Assembly (NCBI GenBank): GCA_934754655.1
Contig: CAKVIC010000003.1
Span: 101,794 to 165,793 of the forward strand
Direction: 5' to 3'
DNA length: 64,000 nucleotides
Origin: an uncultured Candidatus Melainabacteria bacterium
GTDB lineage: Bacteria; Cyanobacteriota; Vampirovibrionia; Gastranaerophilales; Gastranaerophilaceae
Positions 39,585-49,180 of the stretch are shown one piece after another. How positions within the stretch are numbered: position 1 is the stretch's first letter; the number at the start of each line of letters is the position of its first letter. The notes below the pieces were generated by a model. The model did no database searches. It was not told the DNA's origin and was given only the letters and a program-made list of their open reading frames with translations. The translations under genes and the position numbers were made by a program.

Positions 39585-40169
39585 ATGAAAATACAGTCGA
39601 TAAATAACATTGTGTTTGAAAAGAAATCACCAAATGATATTAATTCTCACATGCCCAGATTTATTAGATATCTAAACGGGTTTAGATATCGTATGGGAGA
39701 AAAACAAGATATCGTAATAAATGCAGTAGGAACAGGCTGTGTTGCACCAATATTTATCAAATACAATAAACAGTCCGAAGCTGATAAAAACACAAAAACT
39801 TACAGCGCATTAAGGCAAGTTGCTATGGCAATAATCTCTGTTGTAACCCAAATCGGGATTATGATTCCATTCGATAGATATCTAAACAAATTAATAAAAC
39901 AATCTAAACTTGGCGACGATTACATTATAGATGAAAAAATATTAAAAGATAAAAACAAAAATTTAAACCCTGATGAATTGAAAAAACAATTAAACACTAT
40001 TCTTGAAAAAAACAAAACCAATGTTTCCACTTTAAAAAGATTGACCAATTTAGCAGTTTGTTTTGCGGTTATTCCCTTTTCCAGCTGGGCTTTAAATAAA
40101 ATTTATCCGCCTTTTATGCAAAAATTTTTTCCTAAGATTGCAAATACAAAAGCAAAGGAGAACAAATAA
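39585..40169 (+). CDS. Membrane protein, unknown (first of a pair)
   Basis: The 194-residue protein has a basic N-terminus, two or three hydrophobic segments (QDIVINAVGTGCVAPIFI at about 41-58, VAMAIISVVTQIGIMIPF at about 85-102, LAVCFAVIPFSSWAL at about 158-172) and a soluble Lys-rich loop between. I recognise no family. The ATG has only a poor Shine-Dalgarno. The stop overlaps the next gene by 1 bp; both are small Lys-rich membrane proteins with similar helix spacing and probably act together. Confidence 0.65.
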   Translation: MKIQSINNIVFEKKSPNDINSHMPRFIRYLNGFRYRMGEKQDIVINAVGTGCVAPIFIKYNKQSEADKNTKTYSALRQVAMAIISVVTQIGIMIPFDRYLNKLIKQSKLGDDYIIDEKILKDKNKNLNPDELKKQLNTILEKNKTNVSTLKRLTNLAVCFAVIPFSSWALNKIYPPFMQKFFPKIANTKAKENK

Positions 40170-40729
40170 TGGCAAAAATCGGTGATTTTATTAAAAACCC
40201 AATAAAAACATTTGCAAACTCAAAACCTGTTAAAAGAATTTGTAAAAATTACAGAGAAAACAACTCCAAATTCATTACAGGATTTAGCGTTGCATCAATC
40301 GTCGCAAAAGATGGCTACGGCTGTTACATATATGTAAAACAAAACCAAAACAACAAATCAATTCCTGAAGAAAAACGCAAATTCCTATCAGGATTAGATT
40401 TAGCAACCGGAACTTTAATGATTGCTGCGCAATTATTAGCCTACGCAACAGTTTCAAAAAAAGCCGTTCAAAAAAAGATTTTTGAAAAAGCGTTGGGCAA
40501 ATATTTTAATAAAGATTTTCAAAAACTTTTATCTCAAAAAACAAACTTAAAAGATAATCCTGAAAAATTTCAAAAAGAATTTGAAAAATATAAAGAAAAC
40601 ATTTTTGTCGCTTTTACCCATCTTTTTACTCTGGTATTAACAACAATATTGGCAAAACGCGTGCTTGTACCTTTTATTGCAACACCTATGGCTGATAAAC
40701 TCCAAAAACATTTTGATAAAAAAGCGTAA
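40169..40729 (+). CDS. Membrane protein, unknown (second of a pair)
   Basis: The 186-residue protein opens MAKIGDFIKNPIKTFANSKPVKRI. It has hydrophobic stretches at about 35-45, LDLATGTLMIAAQLLAYATV (about 75-94) and FVAFTHLFTLVLTTILAKRVLVPFI (about 146-170), with Lys/Phe-rich loops. No catalytic motif is seen. The ATG follows AAAGGAGAA, overlapping the upstream partner. Function unknown. It is convergent with thiL. Confidence 0.68.
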   Translation: MAKIGDFIKNPIKTFANSKPVKRICKNYRENNSKFITGFSVASIVAKDGYGCYIYVKQNQNNKSIPEEKRKFLSGLDLATGTLMIAAQLLAYATVSKKAVQKKIFEKALGKYFNKDFQKLLSQKTNLKDNPEKFQKEFEKYKENIFVAFTHLFTLVLTTILAKRVLVPFIATPMADKLQKHFDKKA

Positions 40730-40750
40730 CAATTTAATTTTTCAAAAAAC

Positions 40751-41668
40751 TTATGCGTTTTTAAAATGCTCATAAACATATAAATCTTCGTATCTAGAAT
40801 ATGTTTTATTATTAACAATTAATTTTGTATCACCAATACGATTATTTACTCTTCCAATAACATAATATTTATCCAAATATTTCAAAAACTTTTTATCAAA
40901 AACTGCGACCAAACGATAATCTTCACCACCAAATAATATATATTTTTCCTCTTGAACACAGCTATTGTGTGGAATTTTGTCATAATCCAATTCTATCATC
41001 ACATTACTTAAATCTGCTATCTTAAAAATTGCATCTGCCAAACCGTCTGATGTATCCATCATCGCATAATTTTCAACAATGTTTTTACCGACCTGTTTTG
41101 AGAAATCCCAATCCAACACCGGCTCTCGATGTTTTTTTATAAGATTTTGAAACTCTTTTTTTTCTTTGCCTAAAATATTTCCCAAAAGTAAATCCAAACC
41201 AAAAGAGCTTGATCCACATTCACCACTTACGACAACCACATCCCCTGATTTCGCATATTTTCTTGAAGAAATATTTCTTCCTCTAGTATCACCAAACGCA
41301 GTTATTGATACAAAAATTTTATCAGCTCCTGTTATATCTCCGCCAATTACTTCAACATTAGGAGCGGCATTTTTTACTCCTCTATAAAATTCTTTTACAA
41401 AATTATCATCTACACTTGCAGGCATTGACAATCCGACCGTCAAGAACTTTGGTTCTGCTCCAGATGCTAAAACATCACTAATATTAACAGTAGCAGATTT
41501 ATACCCAATTTGATATGCGCTCATCCATTCACGTTTAAAATGCACATCCTCAACAAAATTATCTTGAGTAACAACCAAATTGAATTCTTTTAAAAAAGCA
41601 CAATCATCTCCGATATAATTCGAAGATGTTTGTGTTTTTATAATATTTATGAAATCTAATTCCTTCAT
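40751..41668 (-). CDS. thiL: Thiamine-monophosphate kinase ThiL
   Basis: The 305-residue product has the AIR-synthase-like ThiL order: YIGDDCAFL near residue 20, VTQDNFVEDVHFKREW, IGYKSATVNISDVLASGAEP, VEVIGGDITGAD, and MMDTSDGLADAI plus ILFGGEDYRLVAVF. It phosphorylates thiamine monophosphate to the active diphosphate. It begins 2 bp after the lysS stop with a weak Shine-Dalgarno, so coupling with lysS is likely. No thiamine riboswitch is seen. Confidence 0.93.
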   Translation of the reverse strand: MKELDFINIIKTQTSSNYIGDDCAFLKEFNLVVTQDNFVEDVHFKREWMSAYQIGYKSATVNISDVLASGAEPKFLTVGLSMPASVDDNFVKEFYRGVKNAAPNVEVIGGDITGADKIFVSITAFGDTRGRNISSRKYAKSGDVVVVSGECGSSSFGLDLLLGNILGKEKKEFQNLIKKHREPVLDWDFSKQVGKNIVENYAMMDTSDGLADAIFKIADLSNVMIELDYDKIPHNSCVQEEKYILFGGEDYRLVAVFDKKFLKYLDKYYVIGRVNNRIGDTKLIVNNKTYSRYEDLYVYEHFKNA

Positions 41669-41670
41669 TT

Positions 41671-43209
41671 TTAGTTTTCAAGCTTTTTTAAAGTTGGAAA
41701 TGCGATAACGTCACGAATAGTCGGAGAATTAGTCAGTAACATCACCAATCTATCAATTCCCATTCCCATACCACCGGTTGGCGCTAAGCCATATTCTAAA
41801 GCGTTTATATAATCCTCATCAATTGACATCGCCTCTTCATCACCATTTGCTTTTGCCAAAGCTTGGGCTTCAAATCTATGACGTTGGTCAATAGGATCAG
41901 TTAATTCAGAAAACGCATTCGCAATCTCCCAACCATTAACTCTTGTTTCAAAACGCTCAGTCAAACGCTCATTATCACGATGAACCTTAGCCAAAGGCGA
42001 AATTTCACGAGGATAATCAATAATATGAATAGGTTGTATTAAAGTTGGTTCAACTTTATCTTCAAAAACAGCTTCAATAACTTGACCCCAGTTCATTTCT
42101 TCGTCAACTTCTACATGCATTGATTTTGCTTTATCATAAGCTTCTTTTGCTGTAAAGAATTCACCAAAATCAACACCTGTATATTCTTTGATAGCACCTA
42201 TCATTGTTTTTCTATCCCATGGCGGAGTTAAGTCAATTTCATTATCGCCGTATTTGATTTTCATCGTGCCTAAAACTTCTTGAGCAACGTATGCAACCAT
42301 ATTTTCTGTTAAAGCCATCATTTCATTATAATCAACATAAGATTGATACAATTCTATCATTGTAAATTCCGGATTGTGTCTTGTATCAATACCTTCGTTT
42401 CTGAAACATCTTGATAATTCAAAGATTTTTTCGCTTAATCCGCCAACCATCAATCTTTTTAAATGCAATTCAGGAGCAATTCTTAATGTTAAATCCATAT
42501 CCAAAGCATTATGATGAGTAATAAAAGGACGAGCATTTGCTCCGCTTGCTTGAGTATGAAGCATAGGAGTTTCAACTTCAATAAAACCTTGATTATAAAG
42601 ATATTCTCTAACTTTTTGGACAATTAAACTTCTTTTTCTAAAAGTATCACGAGTTTTTTCATTAACAATCAAATCTACATAACGTTGTCTATATTTTGTT
42701 TCTGTATCTGACATGCTATGATAAGATTTTAACTGTTCCATTTTTTCTTCACTAATTTGTTTGTTAGGAAGTGGCAATAGTGATTTTGAAAGCACTTTAA
42801 AAGTTTTTGCTTTGATTGAAAGTTCTCCACGCGGAGTTCTTCTAATAGAGCCATAAAAACCTAAAATATCACCAATATCAACAAGTTTAAGCGTTTTAAC
42901 CATATCAGGATCCATATTCTCTTTATGTGAAAATATTTGAATTTTGCCTGTTGTATCCATCAAATCAATAAACATGCCGGTGTTACGAATAGCCATTACA
43001 CGACCGGCAACTGAATAAAAATCTTCTGTTTCTTCGCCGGGTTGTAAATCTTTATATTTTTCTTGCAAATAAGCAGCATCAGCGTCTTTATCAAAAGAAT
43101 AAGGATAAGGATTAATGCCTTTATCTGCTAATTCAGCCAATTTTTGAATTCTTGTTTGTCTTATAGAATCTCGTGCGGAGATTGGTTCTCGTGTCTGTTG
43201 TTCTGTCAT
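41671..43209 (-). CDS. lysS: Lysyl-tRNA synthetase (class II)
   Basis: The 512-residue enzyme has an N-terminal OB-fold anticodon-binding domain (VAGRVMAIRNTGMFIDLMDTTGKIQIF). The class II core follows: motif 1 FIEVETPMLHTQASGANARPF, motif 2 SRCFRNEGIDTRHNPEFTMIELY, and motif 3 GLAPTGGMGMGIDRLVMLLT. It charges tRNA-Lys in the cytoplasm. I use the ATG at 43209, which follows AAGAGGAAA, not the upstream ATG in the same frame. The promoter region is shared divergently with folP. Confidence 0.96.
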   Translation of the reverse strand: MTEQQTREPISARDSIRQTRIQKLAELADKGINPYPYSFDKDADAAYLQEKYKDLQPGEETEDFYSVAGRVMAIRNTGMFIDLMDTTGKIQIFSHKENMDPDMVKTLKLVDIGDILGFYGSIRRTPRGELSIKAKTFKVLSKSLLPLPNKQISEEKMEQLKSYHSMSDTETKYRQRYVDLIVNEKTRDTFRKRSLIVQKVREYLYNQGFIEVETPMLHTQASGANARPFITHHNALDMDLTLRIAPELHLKRLMVGGLSEKIFELSRCFRNEGIDTRHNPEFTMIELYQSYVDYNEMMALTENMVAYVAQEVLGTMKIKYGDNEIDLTPPWDRKTMIGAIKEYTGVDFGEFFTAKEAYDKAKSMHVEVDEEMNWGQVIEAVFEDKVEPTLIQPIHIIDYPREISPLAKVHRDNERLTERFETRVNGWEIANAFSELTDPIDQRHRFEAQALAKANGDEEAMSIDEDYINALEYGLAPTGGMGMGIDRLVMLLTNSPTIRDVIAFPTLKKLEN

Positions 43210-43312
43210 ATATTTTCCTCTTTTTATTTTCATTCGATAAAATCATTTTATCATAAAAAAAAATAAGTAAAATTTTGATTTTTCAGCATATTCTTTTTGC
43301 AAAGTCATTTTA

Positions 43313-43321
43313 TGATACAAT
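43313..43321 (+). promoter_or_regulatory. Extended -10 promoter of folP placing +1 at the ATG
   Basis: TGATACAAT ends at 43321; six bases later is the ATG (43328). No Shine-Dalgarno precedes it. Confidence 0.55.
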
Positions 43322-43327
43322 TTTTAT

Positions 43328-44476
43328 ATGGAAAATTTTAAACTAAAAGAACTTGTAACCCAAGATATTGAACACGAATTGGAAAAAATCGGGTTTGATT
43401 CTTCTTATATAAAAAAAGCTGCGGACAAATATCGTTACAAAACAATCAAAATTTTTGATTTATCAATTGCACAGGCAAATATTTTAAAACAAACAGCGCT
43501 CACAGTCGGGGCTGATTGCGCAGTTAATAGAGAAATTTTAACCGCAAAAAAATTAACAACTGATACAATTTTAGGTGGTAGCTATTCTCAATTAATAAAA
43601 ATTGCAGAAAAATTAAAGCAACAGCCTTTTGCGATGAAAGTTTTAAGCGAAAACATTTTAGAATTACTAATTAACAAACCTCAAACAACTAAAATTGTCG
43701 GGATTTTAAACGTTACGCCGGATTCTTTTTCTGATGGTGGTTTATATACAGATATTAAATCTGCCCAAAAACATTTAATTTCAATGATAAATGATGGTGC
43801 AGATATCATAGATATAGGCGCTGAAAGCACACGCCCTTATTCAGAAGAAGTTTCTGCAGAAGAACAAATTAAACGCTTAACACCAATTTTAAAATTTATA
43901 AAAAGTGAAAACCTCAAAACATTAACCAGCGTTGATACAAGAAGCTCGATTGTCGCAGAATTTGCACTTGACAATGGTGTAAATATAATTAATGACGTAT
44001 CCGGATTTGATTATGATTCTCTTATGCCAAAAATTATTTCTAAATATCAAGCTCAAGTTATTATCCAACATTCACAAGGATTACCAAATAATATGCAAAA
44101 TAATCCGACATATTCAGATGTTGTAGAAGAAATTTATAAAAGTTTGCAAGCAAAACTTAATCTCGCAACAGATGCTGGAATTAAAAATATAATACTTGAT
44201 GTTGGCATAGGTTTTGGCAAATCTCAAAAAGATAATTTTGAAATTTTAAACAGAATCGAGGAATTTTACTCTCTTAATTCACCAATAATGGTTGGTGTAT
44301 CAAGAAAATCTTTGTTAGGATTATCAAACAGTGATGACAATGCGCTAAAAGATTCTCTGACTCTTGCAATATCTTATCCTTTGATACAAAAAGGAGTTGA
44401 CTATTTAAGAGTACATAACGTAAAATTACACAAAATGCTATGCGAACTTTATAAAACAACTTCTAAAAATGCCTAA
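43328..44476 (+). CDS. folP: Dihydropteroate synthase with N-terminal extension
   Basis: Residues from about 120 form a complete DHPS barrel: VGILNVTPDSFSDGG, DGADIIDIGAESTRP, TSVDTRSS, INDVSGFD, and ILDVGIGFGKSQKDN with GVSRKS. It condenses p-aminobenzoate with the pterin diphosphate in folate synthesis and is the sulfonamide target. The preceding 115 residues are an extra domain of unknown job; long FolP forms (about 380 residues) occur in some epsilonproteobacteria. The likely mRNA is leaderless. The 3' end overlaps the convergent phosphoesterase gene by 14 bp. Confidence 0.93.
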   Translation: MENFKLKELVTQDIEHELEKIGFDSSYIKKAADKYRYKTIKIFDLSIAQANILKQTALTVGADCAVNREILTAKKLTTDTILGGSYSQLIKIAEKLKQQPFAMKVLSENILELLINKPQTTKIVGILNVTPDSFSDGGLYTDIKSAQKHLISMINDGADIIDIGAESTRPYSEEVSAEEQIKRLTPILKFIKSENLKTLTSVDTRSSIVAEFALDNGVNIINDVSGFDYDSLMPKIISKYQAQVIIQHSQGLPNNMQNNPTYSDVVEEIYKSLQAKLNLATDAGIKNIILDVGIGFGKSQKDNFEILNRIEEFYSLNSPIMVGVSRKSLLGLSNSDDNALKDSLTLAISYPLIQKGVDYLRVHNVKLHKMLCELYKTTSKNA

Positions 44477-45206
44477 ATTTCGGATTTAACAAAGTATTCG
44501 CAAGTTTTGCAGAGCCTACGAATTTACGTCCGCGAAGTTTCAACGCTGCACGTTCCTTATTATATTCAACAAATTTATGATTAAAAATACATTTTCCGTT
44601 AGATACAGTTATAACTAAATAACAAGCTTTTGGTTCCGGTGTGAAAGGACGCCCTACACTTCCTACATTTACAACGGTTTTTCGACTTGCAGTTTGAAAT
44701 CCGCAAGGGATATGCGTATGACCACACAAAACTACGTCTGCGTTCACACCATCAAGCATTGTCTCAACCTGTTTTACTGGAGTATCTGGCAAAATATCTT
44801 CATTATTACGTCTTGGAGAACCATGCACAAGCAAAAACTTGACACCCTCTATTTCAATCTCTAATTTTGGTGGCAAATTTTTCAAAAATTCTTTTTGATT
44901 TTGGTTAAGCTGAACAACATCATCGCTCAAAGCCTCTGCCATAACAGGTGCTACACTCTCCATTTTTTGACGTAATTCAGGTGTATAATCCGCTATCATC
45001 AAATCAGTATTTCCTTGGATTAAAGAATAAGTTGGATCATCAATCTTTGCGTAAGCCCAATTTACAACAGTTTCCGGTTCAGGACCAGCCATTGCATAAT
45101 CTCCAAGGACAAAAACCTTTTCACACCTTTCTTTTTTTAAATCTTTTAAAACCTCTTCTAATGCATCCATATTGCCATGAATATCAGATAACACCGCTAT
45201 TTTCAT
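44463..45206 (-). CDS. YfcE-type metallophosphoesterase
   Basis: The 247-residue protein has the calcineurin-like metal motifs: LSDIHGNMDALEEVL (residues 6-20), VLGDYAMAGPEP, IQGNTD, LLVHGSPR and LCGHTHIP. Such enzymes are Mn/Fe-dependent phosphodiesterases or phosphatases with varied substrates; which one acts here cannot be told. A basic C-terminal tail (LRGRKFVGSAKLANTLLNPK) is extra. The ATG follows GAGGTC. It overlaps the folP 3' end on the other strand. Confidence 0.9.
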   Translation of the reverse strand: MKIAVLSDIHGNMDALEEVLKDLKKERCEKVFVLGDYAMAGPEPETVVNWAYAKIDDPTYSLIQGNTDLMIADYTPELRQKMESVAPVMAEALSDDVVQLNQNQKEFLKNLPPKLEIEIEGVKFLLVHGSPRRNNEDILPDTPVKQVETMLDGVNADVVLCGHTHIPCGFQTASRKTVVNVGSVGRPFTPEPKACYLVITVSNGKCIFNHKFVEYNKERAALKLRGRKFVGSAKLANTLLNPKFRHF

Positions 45207-45301
45207 ATTGACCTCGCAAATTTTTAATACAAAAAAATTTTAACATAAAAGGAGTTTACAAAAAATGATAAGTAGTAAACCTTTATTTTACAAATTAAAC
45301 T

Positions 45302-46075
45302 TTAAACGATTTTTAAAGAATTATTTTTATGCAAAATTCTTTTATCACGCAATTCTTTTAAGCGTTCTTTGGCAAACACAGCATCTTCAGAAAAACTTTT
45401 AAGCTCCAAAAAATTTCTATAATATCTAATGGCCTCAGTATATTTTCCTAATTTGTCAAAGCTCATAGCAATTCCCAAATGCGCCTTGTAGTAATTTGAA
45501 TTACGTTTGATTATTTGGAAAAATGTTTTTGACGCTTCAATAAAATTGCCTTCGCCCATTAACATGGCCGCTTTATTATAATAAGCTTTTAAAAATTCGG
45601 GATTAGTTTCTATTAATTTATCATAAATCATTAAAGACAATTCCGGCTCTCCAACCAATTCATGCGCAATTGCTAACTGAATTTGAGCCTCTAAATTTTG
45701 ATTATTTAAAACTATTGATTTTATTAAATAAGGAAGTGATTCTTCCGGTTTTCCGCAAGACAAATAACAAACACCAAGTTCATAATAATACTTATCATTA
45801 GAATCATCAATTGTCAAAAGTTTTTCCAAAATCTTAATCGCTTTTGAATATTCTTGCAAATATTTATATGATTCTACAATTCCACTGTAAGCTTCAACGC
45901 AATTTCTATCCTGCATAATTGCATCTAAATAAACTTTTACAGATTCTTTATACAATTTTGCAAATCTTAAAGCATCTGCTTTTACGCACAAATTATAAGA
46001 TTGAGGCTTTTTCGGCAATGAAATTTTGTTCATAGCTTTTGCTAAATTATTTTCGGTATTTGATTTGATTAACAT
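45302..46075 (-). CDS. Tetratricopeptide-repeat protein
   Basis: The 257-residue soluble protein consists of about six TPR units (RFAKLYKESVKVYLDAI, YLQEYSKAIKILEKLL, GKPEESLPYLIKSIVL, GEPELSLMIYDKLI, GNFIEASKTFFQII, GKYTEAIRYYRNFL) with no catalytic domain. TPRs mediate protein contacts; the partner is unknown. The ATG follows GGGAGAGG. The gene stands alone, divergent from uvrA. Confidence 0.88.
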   Translation of the reverse strand: MLIKSNTENNLAKAMNKISLPKKPQSYNLCVKADALRFAKLYKESVKVYLDAIMQDRNCVEAYSGIVESYKYLQEYSKAIKILEKLLTIDDSNDKYYYELGVCYLSCGKPEESLPYLIKSIVLNNQNLEAQIQLAIAHELVGEPELSLMIYDKLIETNPEFLKAYYNKAAMLMGEGNFIEASKTFFQIIKRNSNYYKAHLGIAMSFDKLGKYTEAIRYYRNFLELKSFSEDAVFAKERLKELRDKRILHKNNSLKIV

Positions 46076-46220
46076 TATCCTCTCCCTATGATATTTTAAC
46101 GAGAAGTAAATTTTTCAATAACATCTATATGGATGAGATTTAAAGTAATTTTTGTTAATTGATTTTCTCCCCCCAAAATGTAAAATAATCAAAAATTTCA
46201 GCAACCTTTACATCCTAAAT

Positions 46221-46250
46221 TTGAAATCAAAATGTTTTACGTGATATAAT
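46221..46250 (+). promoter_or_regulatory. Promoter of uvrA, start adjacent to ATG
   Basis: TTGAAA (46221-46226), 18 bp spacer, TGATATAAT (46242-46250), extended -10. The ATG is at 46259, 8 bases past the -10, with no Shine-Dalgarno. Confidence 0.7.
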
Positions 46251-46258
46251 CCTATATT

Positions 46259-49084
46259 ATGAGCAATGATAATATTACAGTTAAAGGAGCGCGAGAACAC
46301 AATTTAAAAAATGTTTCTTTGGAAATTCCCAAGAACCAGCTTGTTGTATTCACAGGAGTTTCAGGCTCTGGAAAAAGTTCACTGGCTTTTGACACGATTT
46401 TTGCAGAAGGACAAAGACGTTATGTTGAAAGCTTATCAACATACGCTCGTCAATTTTTAGGTCAAATGGATAAACCCGATGTAGATTCAATTGACGGGTT
46501 AACACCTGCAATTTCTATTGACCAAAAATCTACCAGCAACAATCCGCGCTCTACAGTCGGAACCGTTACTGAAATTTATGATTATTTACGACTTTTATAC
46601 GCAAGAATTGGTACTCCACACTGTCCAAAATGTGGAGCTCTAATCAAACCTCAAACAATTGATGAAATCGTTAATAGCATAATGCAATTAGAAGAAGGTA
46701 CAAAAATCCAAATTCTAGCACCTATTGTTAATGGCAAAAAAGGCGAATTCTCATCTTTATTTGAAGAATTGCGCCAAGAAGGTTTTGTAAGAATTAATAT
46801 TGATGGAGAAATTTTCAACCTTGATGAAGATGAAATCAAAATAGCGAAAACAAAAGCTCATACAATCTCCGTTGTTATTGATAGAATTGTCGTAAAACCT
46901 TCTGCAAAATCTAGAATCGCAGACAGTGCGCAAATTGCTTTGCAAAAAGGAGATGGGGTTTTAAAAATTGATATCATAGGTGGCGAAGAAAAAATTTATA
47001 GCGAAAAACTAGCTTGTCCTGATTGTAATTTAAGCTTTGAAGAATTATCACCACGCATATTCTCCTTCAACGCGCCTTATGGAGCTTGCGAAAAATGCGG
47101 TGGACTCGGTGTTGATTTTAAAATTGATCCGGATTTAGTTGTGCCCGACAAAAACAAATCTGTTAATGAAGGTGCCATTTATCCTTGGAGCAAATCCTCA
47201 ACTTCTTATTATAACGATGTTTTGCAAGCAATTAAGCTTGAATACAATATGAATTTTGATATTCCGTTTAAAGACATGCCAGAAGAACACAAAAAAATAA
47301 TTCTTTATGGTTCAGAGGAAAGAATTCCTATGCGCATAAGAGATTTTGGTAGTCACCGCTACAGAAACACTCTTCAAAAATTTATCGGAGTTTTACCATT
47401 TTTGATGAAGCATTATTCAGTAGAAAGTGAATATTGGCGCGCTGAAATTGAAAAATATATGGTCACAACACCTTGTGAAGCTTGTGGCGGTGGCAGATTA
47501 AAACCATTTCCTTTAGCGGTAGAAATAAATGGCAAAAACATTTTTGAATTTTGCTCAATGTCTATTGATAAAGAATACGATTTTATATCAGATTTATACT
47601 TAACGCTATCTGATTTTCAAATGAAAATCGGAAAACAAGTTTTGGATGAAATTCGCGCTAGACTTAAGTTTTTAATTGATGTTGGACTTTCGTACCTAAA
47701 TTTATCGCGTATGGCTGGGACTTTATCCGGCGGAGAAGCGCAAAGAATCAGGCTTGCAACTCAAATCGGTAGCGGACTTTCAGGAGTTTTGTATGTCTTA
47801 GATGAGCCGTCAATTGGTTTGCATCAACGCGATAATGACAAACTTATCAAAACTTTGATAAAATTAAGAAATATGGGAAATTCGCTCATTGTTGTAGAGC
47901 ACGATGAAGATACAATAAGAAGTGCTGATTACATTGTTGATATAGGACCAAAAGCAGGTATTAATGGCGGAAATATTGTTGCCCAAGGCGAAAACACAAA
48001 GGATATTGAAAAAGCAAAAGATTCGCTTACCGGCAAATATTTAAGCGGAGAATTAAAAATTGAAGTACCTAAAACTATTCGCGAAGGAAATGGACAATAT
48101 TTACAAATAAGAAATGCTTATTTAAATAATTTAAAAAACCTTGATTTAGATATACCACTGGGCAAAATCGTTGTACTAACCGGTGTTTCAGGCTCTGGCA
48201 AATCAACACTTATGCAAAATTTAATATATGAATATGCAATTCATAAGCTTAGAAAAAGCAAACCAAAACCTCAAGGCGTAGATGAGATATTAGGATTTGA
48301 AAACCTTGATAAAATCATTGATATTGATCAATCTCCAATCGGAAGAACTCCACGCTCGAACCCTGCAACTTATACGGATGTATTTACGCCAATAAGAGAG
48401 CTTTATTCAAAAACGAATGAAGCCAAAATGCGAGGTTACAAACCCGGACGATTCAGTTTTAACGTTAAAGGCGGACGTTGCGAAGCTTGTGGTGGCGATG
48501 GCGTTATAAAAATTGAAATGAATTTTCTTTCTGACGTATACGTAAAATGTGATGTTTGCAAAGGTCAACGATATAATAATGAAACCCTAGAGGTTAAGTA
48601 TAAAGGAAAATCAATTTCTGATGTTTTGAATATGAGCGTAAAAGAAGCTTATGAATTTTTCGAAAATGTTCCACAAATTGCAAACAAATTAAAAACATTA
48701 GTTGACGTTGGTTTAGATTATATTAAATTAGGTCAAAGCGCAACGACACTTTCCGGTGGTGAAGCGCAAAGAATAAAGCTTGCGTCAGAATTAAACAAAC
48801 GTTCAACCGGAAAAACTTTATACCTGCTTGATGAGCCATCTGTTGGCTTACATTGGTATGATTTGGATAAATTAATAAAAATCATTCAACAGCTTGCAGA
48901 TAACGGAAACACTGTTTTAATCATTGAACACAATATGGATTTAATAAAAATTGCAGATTACATCATAGATTTAGGGCCGGAAGGTGGCGATGCCGGCGGA
49001 AATATTGTTGCTTGCGGAACTCCTCAAGAAATTGCAAAAAATCCAAACTCATATACCGGTCAATATTTGAAAAAATATTTATGA
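46259..49084 (+). CDS. uvrA: Excinuclease ABC subunit A
   Basis: The 941-residue product has both ABC ATPase units: Walker A GVSGSGKSS (near 33) and GVSGSGKST (near 645), signatures LSGGEAQRIRLAT and LSGGEAQRIKLAS. Zinc modules are CPKCGALI...CPDCNLSFEELSPRIFSFN with CEKCGGLG, and CEACGGDGVIKIEMNFLSDVYVKCDVCKG. It recognises bulky DNA lesions in nucleotide excision repair. The promoter is so close to the ATG that the mRNA is probably leaderless. A terminator follows 30 bp after the stop. The length is normal. Confidence 0.98.
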   Translation: MSNDNITVKGAREHNLKNVSLEIPKNQLVVFTGVSGSGKSSLAFDTIFAEGQRRYVESLSTYARQFLGQMDKPDVDSIDGLTPAISIDQKSTSNNPRSTVGTVTEIYDYLRLLYARIGTPHCPKCGALIKPQTIDEIVNSIMQLEEGTKIQILAPIVNGKKGEFSSLFEELRQEGFVRINIDGEIFNLDEDEIKIAKTKAHTISVVIDRIVVKPSAKSRIADSAQIALQKGDGVLKIDIIGGEEKIYSEKLACPDCNLSFEELSPRIFSFNAPYGACEKCGGLGVDFKIDPDLVVPDKNKSVNEGAIYPWSKSSTSYYNDVLQAIKLEYNMNFDIPFKDMPEEHKKIILYGSEERIPMRIRDFGSHRYRNTLQKFIGVLPFLMKHYSVESEYWRAEIEKYMVTTPCEACGGGRLKPFPLAVEINGKNIFEFCSMSIDKEYDFISDLYLTLSDFQMKIGKQVLDEIRARLKFLIDVGLSYLNLSRMAGTLSGGEAQRIRLATQIGSGLSGVLYVLDEPSIGLHQRDNDKLIKTLIKLRNMGNSLIVVEHDEDTIRSADYIVDIGPKAGINGGNIVAQGENTKDIEKAKDSLTGKYLSGELKIEVPKTIREGNGQYLQIRNAYLNNLKNLDLDIPLGKIVVLTGVSGSGKSTLMQNLIYEYAIHKLRKSKPKPQGVDEILGFENLDKIIDIDQSPIGRTPRSNPATYTDVFTPIRELYSKTNEAKMRGYKPGRFSFNVKGGRCEACGGDGVIKIEMNFLSDVYVKCDVCKGQRYNNETLEVKYKGKSISDVLNMSVKEAYEFFENVPQIANKLKTLVDVGLDYIKLGQSATTLSGGEAQRIKLASELNKRSTGKTLYLLDEPSVGLHWYDLDKLIKIIQQLADNGNTVLIIEHNMDLIKIADYIIDLGPEGGDAGGNIVACGTPQEIAKNPNSYTGQYLKKYL

Positions 49085-49114
49085 TAATACAACACAATAA
49101 AATAACCAACACCT

Positions 49115-49155
49115 AAAAAAGACAAAAACCCTTATTCAAGGCTTTTGTCTTTTTT
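49115..49155. terminator. Bidirectional terminator between uvrA and a 51-residue gene
   Basis: AAAAAAGACAAAA (49115-49127) pairs with TTTTGTCTTTTTT (49143-49155). T-rich on the outgoing side for both strands. Confidence 0.75.
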
Positions 49156-49180
49156 CTAAAATTTATATCAAACCGTTTAA

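Noticed and set aside
40751..43209. Thiamine riboswitch or T-box before thiL/lysS
   Set aside because: No TPP core or T-box sequence is present in the short gaps.
45265..45402. 45-codon + strand frame after AAAGGAG
   Set aside because: The Shine-Dalgarno is good, but most of the frame is antisense to the end of the TPR gene and the product is Phe/Leu/Lys-rich antisense-like sequence.
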